From Neocallimastix lanati (nom. inval.) (lineage: Eukaryota > Neocallimastigomycota > Neocallimastigomycetes > Neocallimastigales > Neocallimastigaceae): 64,000 nt of DNA. The notes beneath the pieces are model-generated. The model was not told the DNA's origin and searched no databases. It was given only the letters and a program-made list of their open reading frames with translations. The stretch covers positions 1-64,000 of the forward strand of contig JACVTC010000003.1 of the NCBI GenBank assembly GCA_016946835.1. The letters are read 5' to 3'. Both the position numbers and the translations under genes were made by a program. Position 1 is the stretch's first letter. The number at the start of each line of letters is the position of its first letter. This document shows, one piece after another, positions 52,265 through 64,000 of this stretch.

Positions 52265-54100
52265 ATGCCCCCTTCCTAATGTCGGATTCCAGACGTCATA
52301 GAATGTAGTTTACACGGTTTATTTGGGAATTTCTTGTGGAATTCACGTACTAGTCCGGGTGCATGCACATCTTCGGCATTTTCCCAAGATCGATCCTCGA
52401 TTGGGTATCCTTTCCAATCAACCAAATACTGCAAAACACCTTTTGTGATTCTGGAGTCCAAAATTTCGTTAACTTCATATTCTAGTTCGTCATTAAATAA
52501 AATTGGAGGGGATTTCACTAGGCCACGATCAGAGAAGCTATTTTTAACATAGGATTCTAGACGGGATACATGGAATATTGGGTGCCTTTGATCACCGCTT
52601 GGAAGCTTCAACTTGAAATTCTGATTTTCCATTACTTCACTGATCTCGAAAGGACCGGATTTTCTGGGGTCTAATTTTTTTAGTTTTGTATTACCTCGAG
52701 GATAAAGTAACCATACTTTGTTTCCGACATCCAATTTTGGAGGTTCTTGTCTCTTGGAATCTGCATATTTTTTATATCTTTCCTGAGCCTATCTCATGTT
52801 CATCTTTAGCTTATCGAGTGTTTTTTTGATATCTGTAATAAATCTTTCCGGCGGATTTGAAAAAGCTTTTTAGATTTTCGAAGGCTGTAATAGCGGTATT
52901 GTCCATTATGAATGGGACGTTCTTTTTTAAGAGGCAAGTAAGTGGAGAGGCAATTTTCGAGAAATTTTTAATATATCGTCTATAGTAGTTACATAAACCT
53001 ATGAATTGTTGGATATGTTCGGTATTTTCAGGTGTGAGCCATTCGAGAATAGTTTTAAGTTTGGCCTTGTCCATGGACATGTCAGAACCAGAAAGTTGGT
53101 GGCCAACAAAATCAATCTCGGTGACATCGAACTCGCATTTCTCTAGTTTTACGTACAGATAATGTTTAAGGAGACGTTCCAAAATGAGACGGACATTTTC
53201 ATGTTGTTCCTCAAGGGTATTAGAAAAGATGAGGATAACATCGATATATGTGAAAGGGAAAACATCAAGGTAATCACTAAGAATGTCATTATTGAAATGT
53301 TGAAAAGTAGCTGGGGCATTCTTCAGATCGAACGGCATTACTAGGTATTCAAAATGGCCAAATCTCGTATAAAAAGCGGTTTTATACTCGTCACCTTCTC
53401 TAATACAAACCAAATTATACGCAGAACGAAGATCAAGTTTAGTGAAGAATATGGCACCTCTAACTTTCTCAAGTATGTCATTGATAAGAGGGAGATTGTA
53501 GGAGTTCCGTATGGTAATATCGTTTAATTTCCTATAATCGATACACATTCAGAGTGTACCATCCTTCTTACGAACGAAAAAAATAGGAGCTCCTGCGGGA
53601 GAAATAGATTTACAAATAAAGTTCTTTTTGAGATTTTCCTTGATATATTCTTTAAGGGCTTGAGATTCCTCAACAAATAAAGAGTAAATAGGACCGTAAG
53701 GTAAGGAAGAGACGGGTTTCAAGTCGATTCTACAGTCATATGGTCGATGAGAGGGAAGTTCATTAGCACCATTTTCGGAAAATACTTCAACAAACTCAAG
53801 ATATATATGGGGAACGGACTTTATGCTTATGGTTTTATTAATAGTAGGACAAGATACATAAATAACAAATTTTTTGGAGAATGAATTCGACGTAGATACC
53901 CTTTTGGGTGAGAAAGATGGTAATTTGTGAGATTTACCACTATAATTAGAGGAGTCGTTAAGAATGATAGGTTTGTTTTCATTTTGAGAGTTTGAATTGT
54001 CAATATGAGAGATATAAATGTTTGAAGGAGGAGGAGTAGTAGGCTTAAATGTAAATTGAACTTGAGTACTTCGATTCATGGCTATAGCTCTAACAGCTAT
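52265..54100 (-). mobile_element. Ty3/gypsy fossil E, chromovirus type (minus strand)
   Basis: Recognisable parts, from high to low coordinates: protease-to-RT linker, reverse transcriptase (with LPSHRPYDCRIDL, GAPIFFVRKKDG and MPFDLKNAPATFQ) and the integrase C-terminal module followed by a chromodomain (YLVDWKGYPIEDRSWENAED). Gag is not seen. Broken; it has lost substantial parts and carries several disabling changes. The chromodomain places it among the chromoviruses common in fungi. Confidence 0.85.
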
Positions 54101-55030
54101 ACCAAGATTTCCTTTTACAAATTGTTGTTAAGGAATGAGCAAATAATGTTAATTTTATTATTTTTTATAAAAATAACTTAACCACTAAAATTAAATTATT
54201 TATTTCCTTACTTGGAGAACTTTCTTATGTTCTATTACTTCCAAATTATTACTAATATTAAATTGATTATTATTAATATAAATTCTTTATTAATATCAAT
54301 ACTTTATTATTAAAATTAATACTATATTATTAATATCAATATTATTATCAATATCTAGTTTTATTAATATGATTTATTCTATCAATATTTTATTATTAAA
54401 GAAAATTTTATTTTACAAATATTACTAATACAGATTATTTATTATTAATAAAAATTAATATAATTAATAATGATTTAAAAATATTTTACTTAAATCCATG
54501 ATCCTTGTCATTAAAATTAGTAATACTTCCTTCCAAAATACACCCTATTTATAATAAGATTAATAATAGATAATAATCTAAAATACTTTTATTTAAAAAT
54601 AGTATAAAATTAAATAATTCTCTATTACTAATAGTTCTGTAAAAGTAATAAAATTATTTTTAAAATATATTATCATTACAATTAATAATAAATAGTTTAG
54701 AATTTAATAATATATAATAATTATTTATTATAATAGAATAGATTATGAATTTATAATTTAAATACAATTCAAACATGTAACTCTAAAATATTCTAAAGAA
54801 ATGGCTTGACCATTTCTAACGATAAAAAAAAATATAAATAGATGAGAAAATTGTATTTGAGAAAAATAATCTTGAAAAATATAATCTTATTGAAGAAATT
54901 AAATTATTTTTAGTTTTTAATTGAATAATTTTTATTAAATAAATAAATAAAATATTTTAAAAAAGATATATTTTAATTTTTAATTTTTTTTTATTTATTT
55001 TAGTGTTTATTTCTATATTTATTATTATTG
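54101..55030. other. AT-rich DNA between gypsy fossils
   Basis: No coding-like segment. It may hold decayed LTR or leader sequence of fossils E or F, but no borders could be fixed. Confidence 0.4.
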
Positions 55031-57081
55031 ATCTGTCCCGAACCTCAACATTGTTGTGTAAGAAATAATAATTATTTATTAATAAATAATTAATATTTCT
55101 TAGTCTTTATAATTATTGATAATAATTATAAATTTATTTAAATTATAATTAATTCATACATTGAGATATTATTATCAAATTTATTATAATTATAATTATT
55201 CATACACTTAAATAATATTAGAAAATTTATTTAAATAATTATTATATGTATACTTATTAATATTATTAATTTTATTTAGTCATTCAATTAATTATCAAGT
55301 TAATGTAAACATTAGTTTTATTTATTTTTTACATTGTACATTTGAAAGAACAATTAATAAGTTTCTGTATTTTTTATAATTCTGTATTTTAGTTTAAAGA
55401 TAGTTTTATGTTAATAAGTTTAGATTAGATTTTAAAAATAATATTAGAAAAATAGAATAATTTAGATCATTCCGGTTATTATTGATTTTTCCTTTTATTT
55501 GATGATCTAAATTAAAATTTAGAAAATCGATATATTAAGGTTTTATCCAAATATAAAATAATATATTTGATTTTACTTAATATATACGATAATCGATATG
55601 AATAGAATATCGATCTAAAACTTATCTAGTTTTTTCTTCTAATCTTTTTCTAGATAAGATATTTTTTAAGATTAGAAAACCCTTTTTATTTAACCTTATT
55701 TCCATAAAAAAATATAAATAAGGCTCTTGATTTCCCTTTAAGAAATCAAGAGTTATTATTATAAAAATATAGTTATAATAATAGCAATTTTATATTTTAA
55801 ACTTTAATAAATTAATAAAATACTTTATTCAAGAAACATATTTTTTAAATCAAATTTATCCAAATATTTCTTCTTTTACTTTTGTGTTATTATTATAATT
55901 AATTTTATAATAAACTCAACAAAGGTATAATTTTATTTTATTTTTATTTTATTTTCCTCAACTTAATGAATTAGTCGTTAAGTTGTAATTAATAATTCTA
56001 TTTTGAGTTAGTTCTTAATAGAATTATTACATGTTGTTACGAAACAATACTATTTATTAATAATTATTAAAGTCAAAAAAATATTATTTTATATTTTATA
56101 TTTTTATTATTAAATTTATAATTTTATATTTTATATTTTTATTATTAAATTTATAATTTTATATTTTGTATTTTTATTATTAAATTTATTATTTTATATT
56201 TAAATTTTTATTATTAAATTTATTATTTTATATTAAGAATAATATTAAAAATGATTAATTAGAAAAAATATTTTTAACCAATTAATGTTATATATTAAAC
56301 TATAAAAGACAAATGTAAAAGAAATAATTTTAATCTCTCTCTTAAAAATTTTAGTAGAAATAAAACAATAAAAATAACAGTAAGTCTTAAGAAGTTTTGG
56401 TTTTGATTTTGTTTGTGTTATTTGTTGTTCTTGGTTTATTTTTAGGAGTTATAAATGTTAATTGTTATGAATATACATTTCAAAAAATTAAATAATATTT
56501 TAAAATCCTGTACCATAGAATTTTGGCGAGCTATGCAGGACCAATATTTGAATTGTATGAAAAGTAACAATTAATAATTTATAATAAATAATTAGATAAT
56601 ACAAAAACAATATTATAAAAAATTTACTTGTGAAACATTAGCTAATATTTGATTAGAGAAAAAAAAATATTTTTTTGTGAAACCATAATTAAAACTGGAT
56701 TAATAGTGATAATAAATAGTAATAGTATTAATAAATAATAATAGTATTAATAAATAGTAATAGTGATAATAAATAGTAATAGTATTAATAAATACTAATA
56801 GTATTAATAAATAATAATAGTATTATAGTATTAATAAATAATAATAGTATTAATAAATAGTTATAGTAATAATAAATACGAATAGTATTATTAAATAGTA
56901 ATAAGAATAATAAATAGTAATAAGAATAATTAAGAGTAATAGGAATAATAAATAGTAATAGGAATAATATCGATTTAATAACCAAATAATAGTATTATAA
57001 ATAAATAAATAATAATAATAATAAATAAATAAATATAATAAATAAATAAATATAATAAATAAATAAATAATATAGTTAAAA
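55031..57081 (+). mobile_element. LTR and leader region of Ty3/gypsy fossil F (borders uncertain)
   Basis: A possible start is the TGTTGTGTAAG near 55,049, preceded by GATCTGTCCCGAACCTCAAC. A conserved-looking TTGGCGAGCTATGCAGGACC at about 56,522-56,543 may be the primer-binding region. From 56,700 to 57,075 there is an AATAGTATTAATAA-type low-complexity leader. The first gag ATG of the fossil is at 57,082. Confidence 0.4.
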
Positions 57082-60000
57082 ATGAAAATATTAGAATTAG
57101 AAAAATTATTACCAAGAATTAACGAAGACACTAATGAAGTCGATACCAGGTATGAAGAATTTACAAGATTGATGGCTTTGGCAGATATAACGAGCCAAAA
57201 GAGTGTCTATACTTGGGCTCTTGAATCTGTTGATGGAAAACTGAGAGGAGCTATCCAAGAATTACACTAAGAAGACTCTCAGGATTATCCATCCATCAAA
57301 GAAATCAATAAGGTCTTGGAAGAGAAGTTTAGGATTACCCCACAAGAAAAATGTAAAAGACTCCAACAATTAAGAATACAAAAAGGAGAATCAATTTCAA
57401 ACTTCAACTGACGTTATAAGAAGCTGTATGATGGTCTTTCTAAATTCTACCAGACGTTTATCAATGTGGACGACTATGTGGAGTCTATAAGATTCAGACC
57501 CTATGCGAGATCACAAGTCATCACACAAAGATGCGAAGACCTCGAAGAAGCTTTTGAAGAAGCTGAACTAGCAGAACGAGCTGAAATTAACAAAACTACC
57601 TCAAGAAGCACGGCTACCGTTATGACTACCCTGTTTAATAATAATTCTTTTTATCGAGAAAATGTTCACCCATTCAGGAAATTTGGAAGTATCAATCTAA
57701 ATTCATGACATTATTCATTGAATCACAACCGAAATTCAAGAAATGATCCTGCTAAAAAGTGTCAAAAAATCACAAGATATTTTCCATCACACAACAAGAA
57801 CTATATTGAAAACGAATCAAATATTGAAGAAAGAAGAAAGAAGAGACTATGTTTTAAATGTGGTGAAGTTGGATACATGCAATTTAATTGTCCAAATAGA
57901 ATAAAACCAAAAAACTTCAAAATGATAAATAAAATTCCAAATGAAGATCCCTCTTCTTCTGCCACTTATATATCTACCTCTTCTTCTGTTAGGAGAATTT
58001 AAGAACGTTGAAAAGTATGATAATATCTACAAAGTTTTGGATATTATTGAAAATGAGAATATAAATTTTAAAGGAATGACTAACATACTTGATTTTTATA
58101 TTAAAATAAATGAATCCGATGAGGTTAAAGCAAAGGTTCTCATTGATTCCGGCTCTGATATTAACTGTATACATCCAGAATTTGCTAGAGTGAATAACAT
58201 TAAGCTTATGAATATTGATAACTCCTTTAAAGTTGCTGGTTTGGATTATGGTTTATCTACTGTGTGTAAAGATATGATCAATATCTTTAGTACATTAATT
58301 AATTTATTTTGTACATTAAATTATTTAATGTAATTCAAGTTTTCAAAATAATGCTAATGCATTAAATTATGTAAAATATATTAATTTATGAAATTAATTG
58401 ATTTATGAAAATTAATAATAAATTTATATTTTTTATAATATATAAATTAAAAAATATAAGATTAATTTTTAAATAACTTAAATTTTAGTTCAGTTTAATT
58501 TTAGTTTAGTTTAATAATCATAAAAATTAAATAGTAATATATAATTAATAGTATTAATAATAAAAGAATAATAAATAAGAACTTATTCAATTTGAGTCAA
58601 AACAAATTGAATAAAATGTTTATTGAATTAGTTTTAGTTTTTTATAACTTTATTTAATTTTAGATTAGTTTTTGCTTATTTTATATTGAATATATGTTTA
58701 AATAAATAGAAATAGTATATTATAATATAATTAAGAAAAAATATAAATACATGTAAAATTATTCTATTAAAAAAATGTAGTTGTTATTAACTATTTTGCA
58801 GTTAATAACTAATAAAAAGAATTTTTATAATAAAGAGATTAATAAAAGAATTTTTCTAATAAAATAAATTTCATTTGAGTATTATTATTGATAGTGTTGT
58901 TTTTGTTTTTTTTGTAATTGTAATCTGCTCCATAAGGAACATTTTACACTGTGAAGAAAATTACCGAGAAATGTATTCTTCGTTTTAAGAATCATTATGA
59001 AATAATTCAACTACACTCTCTTTGTATCCCTGATGTAGATATCATTTTAGTACTCCCTTGGATTGAAAAACATTGCCCTATTAACTACCATGATTCAAAG
59101 AAAATCTCTTTCAGTTCAGGATACTGTGCTCGGCACTGTAATGTAGGAAAAAGAAATAGAAAAAATAAGAATAAAAAGAAGTTAAACAAAATTTCTACTA
59201 AAGGAAAGGAACCATATGAAGAACTTTCCTTAACAAAGGAAAAAATTAATCCTAAGCGTAAGTACTCCTTTGAATCTGATTCCGATATGGATTCTGACAA
59301 AGAAATTACGATTAGAGGTCGTCGTACTCGTATTAAAACTTATAGTGAAAAAGAAGAACTTAATGATTTAAAAAATTTTTGTATAATTAATTATGATAGT
59401 GATGTAAATGATAGTTTTATGTTTGATAATGATGATGAAATTTATGAATTTAGTGATAGTAATAATATTAATTTAGATGAATTAAATAAATTTTGTAAAA
59501 TTGATGTTTTATGTAATAGTGTAACAAAAAATTGTAATCATAATGATAATTTAAATAAAGATGAAAATAAAAAGTATATTTCTAAAAAGTGTTCTGTAAA
59601 AAATTTGTGTTGTATCTGTAATTGTTTAAAAATTAGTAATTTTGAAAATAAATTAAATCAAAAAATTATAGGAATACCTCTTATTTATAAAAATTATGCA
59701 GAAGTATTCAATGAAAGAAATTGCGACGTACTCCCTCCACATCGTGAGTATGAATGTGAAATAAGATTAAAGGATAATTCAAATTTATTTTATGGTCCTA
59801 TTTATCCTTTAACAGAAGTAGAAAGAGACGAATTGAAGAAGTATATCAAAGAAAATTTAGAAAAAGGTTTCATTAGGAAATCGACATCACCTACTGGAGC
59901 ACCTATATTGTTTGTTAAAAGGAAGGATGGTTCATTGAGATTATGTGTTGACTATAGAAAATTAAATGAGATGACCATCCGTAATTCCTATCCTCTTCCT

Positions 60001-61116
60001 TTAATTAGTGAATTACTAGATAGAGTTAAAGGTGCAAAATTCTTCACTGAGTTGGATTTAAAATCTGCTTATAACTTAGTAAGAATAAAAGAAGGGGACG
60101 AGTATAAGACAGCATTTCGTACTCATTATGGACATTTTGAATATTTGGTTATGCCTTTTGGGTTAAAAAATGCCCCTGTAACCTTTCAACATTTTATAAA
60201 TGATGTTCTTAGTGATTACTTAGATGATTTTGTTATTTCGTATATTGATGATATTTTAATTTATTCAAAAAAGCTTAGAAGAACATCATATTCATGTCAA
60301 GAAAGTTTTAAAGAAACTATTAGAAAATAATTTATATGTCAAACTCGAAAAGTGTGAGTTTGATGTCTCTGAAACTGCTTTTCTTGGTTATATTTTATCG
60401 AAAGATGGTTTAAAAGTTGATCCTAATAAAATTAAAGCCATTCTTGATTGGCCTGTTCCAACCACAGTTAAGGAAGTTCAATCTTTTATTGGTTTATGCA
60501 ATTATTATAGGATTTTTATTAAGATTTTGCTAAAATCGCCCGTCCTTTGCATAAACTTACAAGAAAAAATGTATCCTTTAACTGGGGTCCTGATCAACAG
60601 AAGGCATTTGATAAATTAAAAGAGTTGTTCACTTCTGCTTCTATTTTGAGAAACTCTGATAGTAATAAGCCTTTTGTTGTTGAAACTGATTCTTCTAATT
60701 TTGCTGTTGGTGCGATTCTTTCTCAAGAATACGTTGGTCAACTACGCCCAATAGCTTATATCTTGTCTTTAACCAAATCAGAAAAGAATTATCCAATTTA
60801 CTATAAAGAACTTCTAGCAATTAAAGTTGCTCTTGAGGAATGGCGTCACTATTTAGAAGGTGCTCGTCATCCTTTTATAATTTATACCGATCATAAAAAT
60901 TTGACTTTTCCTAGAAAGCCTGAAATGCTCTCGCAACGTCAAATCCATTGGTATGAATTTCTCTCTCGTTTCGATTTTAATTTAGTTTATCGTGCTGGTA
61001 AGAAGTCTGGAAAACCTGATATTTTATCTAGAAGAAGTGATCATCTTTTTAATTACCATCAGATTGTTTCTTGTCGTGTTATTAACTGTAATGCTTCTGA
61101 TGATTGCTTATTATAA
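57082..61116 (+). mobile_element. Ty3/gypsy fossil F (plus strand), with a solo LTR inserted
   Basis: In order: gag with a CCHC zinc knuckle (CFKCGEVGYMQFNCPN) near 57,850, retroviral-type protease (VLIDSGSDINC) near 58,140, an inserted solo LTR (58,265-58,948), an acidic linker, reverse transcriptase with YIDDIL near 60,245, and RNase H with the GAILSQE and YTDHKNL segments ending near 61,116. Integrase and 3' end are not present before fossil G begins on the other strand. Broken, with several disabling changes, but sequence is well preserved, suggesting moderate age. Confidence 0.88.
58260..58953. mobile_element. Solo LTR inserted in gypsy fossil F, 5-bp target duplication
   Basis: The LTR spans 58,265-58,948 (684 bp), starts TGTAAAGATATG and ends ATTTTACA, and is flanked by CTGTG at 58,260-58,264 and 58,949-58,953. 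The start matches the LTR start of fossil G (TGTAAAGATATTATTAATAT on the minus strand from 61,885), so it probably came from that family. Confidence 0.75.
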
Positions 61117-61885
61117 AGTTTTGATTTAAAAAATAGATTATAAGTCAAAAATTATAATAACACTAAATAACACAAAAAATGTTTTATAAACAAATAAGTT
61201 TTATTATATTTAGATTTTAAAATAATCTTTATTAATTATTAGTGTTATTAACAATAAATCGTTAATAACAATTACATCGATTAAAATACATGAAATTTGG
61301 TTAACTATTTATATTTTTATCTTATTACATTTAGAATATATAATTCCTATTGAATTATATTATCTAACTATTTATTTAAAAACAATACTAACCTAAACTA
61401 ATAATAAATAATTAACTATTACTAAATAAAGAGAATTATAATTAATAACTAAAATAAATATAAACAATTTCAATCGAGCTCATTTATTATTTATTTATTA
61501 TTTAAATATTATTAATAAATTCTTATTATATTTTCTATTTAAAATTAATATAAAAGTTGTCATAATTATTTAATATGATTTTAGCATAAAATGCCGCAAG
61601 TTTCAACATGACTAATTGCATAGTTTCATGTTGTTAATTTATCTTGTAAAAAACCTTAACTCTTATTATTTAAATTAAATTACATAAAAAGAAATGATTT
61701 TCAATTACTAGTTTCACAAGAGAAATTTTTAATTTATTAATATGATTGGGAAGAAGTCGAAGTTTTGTTTAAAATTATTTGCAATAATTTTATACACGTG
61801 ATTTTTAATAGATTTATTTCAATTTTACTTAAATTTATGATTAAATTTAATTAAAATTTATAAAGATATTAATAATATCTTTACA
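61117..61885 (-). mobile_element. Probable 3' LTR region of Ty3/gypsy element G
   Basis: On the minus strand an LTR begins TGTAAAGATATTATTAATAT at 61,885, directly after the purine-rich tract AAGGGGCGAGAT. By comparison with the 684-bp solo LTR it should end near 61,200, but the end could not be fixed. The remaining bases join to the truncated fossil F. Confidence 0.55.
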
Positions 61886-64000
61886 ATCTCGCCCCTTAAG
61901 TCGAGCTCCTGCGAGATTAACTTTAAGAAGGAAGATCAATTACAAAAGGTTGATATTTATGTCTAACATAGTACTCGTTTGCATCATCAGGTGGTTGACA
62001 GAATTCGTTGTTAACATTCGAAGATTTGTTCTTCTTTTCTTTTCTGTAATATTCTTGTATTAATTGTCTATCAAGAATTTGATCTTCATCAATCCAAGTA
62101 TTTTCACTAAAATCGCATCCTTTCCATTTAATCAAGTAACGATTCTTATTGTTAAAGGTTTTCATTTTAATTATTCTTTCAGGAGTTCTATCAATTGTAT
62201 CCGTATTAAGATTAATATTTCTTCTACGAGTATTTCTTCTGTTTGAAAATTCATTTTCATGATAAGGTTCGAGAAGTGAAACATGAAATACAGGGTGACA
62301 ACGCATATTATTAGGAAGTTTAAGTTCGTACGCTAAGTCACTAACTTTTCTTATTATTTCAAAAGGTCCTATTAGTTGATCAGATAATTTTCTATTTTTC
62401 TTTGTTGTATTACCCTTTAAAAGATAAACTTTATTTCCTACTTTAAAATCTGGAGAATCCATTCTTTTCAGATCTGCATATTTCTTATAAGTCTTTTTTG
62501 CTTGCTCTAAGTTTTCTTTTAAAAATTTAATGTTTTCATTAATATTTAATATTCTTTTCTCAGCTCTATGCGGATTCTCATTTGAAGGAATTTCAGGATT
62601 AAATTTCGGATTAAAACCATAATTTGCAAAAAATGGTGATTGATTTATTGACTGTTGTAAAGTATTATTATAGGAAAATTCTGCAAAAGGTAATAAATCA
62701 AGCCAGTTATTTTGCTTTTCATTGATGAAACAACGAAGATATTGTTCCAATATCGAGTTCACCCTCTCCGTTTGACCATCGGTCTGCGGGTGATAAGCAG
62801 TAGAAAAAGAATGCTTAATATTTAAAAGAGAGCAAAGACGATTCCAAAAATCAGAGGTAAACTGAGAACCACGATCAGAAATAATAGAATCGGGGAAACC
62901 ATGAAGTTTAAAAATATTAGCAATGAAAGAATCAGCAGCAATAGAAGCAGTAGGAAGACATCTAAAAGGTATAAAATGAGCCATTTTAGTTAAGCGATCC
63001 ACAACAACCATTATAGTGGTCATATCTTTGGATTTCGGAAGTTCAACAATAAAATCCATAGAGATAGCAGACCAGGCTCTATTTGGTGTAGAAAGTGGAG
63101 AAAGTAAACCATATGGCTTATGTCTTGGGATTTTGGATTTTGAACAAATTCCACAAGATTTAATAAACATTTTAACATCTTTTTGTAATTTAGGCCACCA
63201 GAAATTACGAGAAATAAGTTCAATAGTTTTATTAATTCCAAAATGACCAGCAGAAATAGAGTCATGATGGAGTTCTAAAACTCTTATTCTAATTTTATTG
63301 GGAACATAAATTAAATTTTCAAAAAGTAAATAACCATTTTTGTCAAGAGAAAATTTATCGATTTTACTAAAAGGGGGATCTTTTGATTTATCATTTTTAA
63401 GAAATTCAGTTATTTTGCAATAGAATTCATCATTAGCTAGAGAATCATGAATAGAGGAGATTAAAGAATCATTCTTAAAACTACATGAATTAATAACGCA
63501 TGAAATAGGACGAACACTAGCAAATAAATGATCACTACGTCTTGATAAAATATCTGGTTTACCTGACTTTTTACCAGCTCTGTAAATTAGTTTAAAATCA
63601 AATCTAGATAAGAATTCATACCAACGAATTTGGCGTTGGGAAAGAAGTTCAGGTTTTCGAGGGAAAGTTAAATTCTTATGATCAGTGTAAATAATAAACT
63701 GATGGCGAGCTCCTTCTAAGTAATGTCTCCATCCTTCCAATGCAACTTTAATAGCAAGAAGTTCTTTGTCATAGATAGGGTAATTTCTTTGGGATTTAGT
63801 TAAGCTAGTAGAAATAAAAGCAATTGGATGCAAATGCCCATCAAATTCCTGAGAAAGAATTGCACCAACAGCAAAATTACTAGCATCAGTTTCAACAATG
63901 AATTGTTTGTTGCTATCAGGATGTTTCAAAATAGGAGCAGTAGTAAATAATTCTTTTAAAGTATCAAACGCTTTTTGTTGTTCAGAACTCCAATTAAAAG
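61886..64000 (-). mobile_element. Ty3/gypsy element G, chromovirus type (minus strand, runs off the window)
   Basis: One long open frame of 668 codons (61,923-63,929) on the minus strand contains RNase H (ETDASNFAVGAILSQE), integrase with an HHCC zinc motif and DDE core (SMDFIVELPKS, ISDRGSQFTS, YHPQTDGQTERVN), the GPF module (IGPFEIIRKVSDLAYELKLP) and a chromodomain (NRYLIKWKGCDFSENTWIDE). Reverse transcriptase sequence continues to the window edge and beyond. The visible part looks whole, so this is probably the youngest retroelement here. Confidence 0.9.

Noticed and set aside
52334-52552. Plus-strand frame of 72 codons
   Set aside because: Antisense to the chromodomain region of gypsy fossil E.

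Overview
The window is eukaryotic and extremely AT-rich. Intergenic DNA is almost entirely A/T, with long homopolymers and (AAT)n, (AAAT)n and (TTTTA)n arrays, while coding segments stand out by their higher G+C. Introns are short, very AT-rich, and use plain GT..AG borders, often GTAAG or GTATG. Together with chromodomain-bearing Ty3/gypsy fossils, Ty1/copia fossils, a NodB chitin/polysaccharide deacetylase, a severin and a decayed malic enzyme, this points to an anaerobic gut fungus (Neocallimastigomycota). A Dictyostelium-like amoeba is the main alternative, since it is also AT-rich and has severin and TerD-type proteins. The lineage call is an inference from style and content.

Layout. 1-4,684: gene-poor DNA with two small terminal-inverted-repeat elements, a possible stray last exon and a minisatellite. 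4,685-9,682: a single-exon gene for a 1,665-residue protein whose C-terminus resembles bacterial TerD-family stress proteins and whose N-terminal half is an internal tandem duplication. 10,876-15,181: a 12-exon type I membrane leucine-rich-repeat protein in which each middle exon encodes one repeat. 16,600-31,820: a segmentally duplicated block with three Ser-Asp-repeat genes (two intact, one broken), pieces of the LRR gene, four copies of a 0.3-0.5 kb dispersed repeat and three copia fossils. 32,090-36,700: a graveyard with a decayed malic enzyme gene split by a hAT-like miniature element, unidentified coding-like remnants, and two retroposed elements with clear target-site duplications. 38,102-39,379: an HxxxDG acyltransferase-like gene. 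40,178-42,908 (minus): a 14-exon severin. 46,205-46,795: a 210-bp unit in three tandem copies. 47,889-48,854: a secreted, probably GPI-anchored NodB deacetylase. 50,850-64,000: nested copia and Ty3/gypsy fossils on both strands, the last running off the window.

No operon-like or shared-pathway arrangement is visible; the host genes look like independent housekeeping or accessory genes scattered among repeats. The most interesting items are the TerD-like giant protein (a possible gene transfer from bacteria), the one-exon-one-repeat LRR gene and the way its pieces were copied next to the Ser-Asp genes, and the GCATTTCGCCA miniature transposon family, whose insertion into the malic enzyme remnant gives an unambiguous 8-bp target duplication. 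Exon structures were worked out by eye from splice sites and reading frame and have not been confirmed by transcripts.
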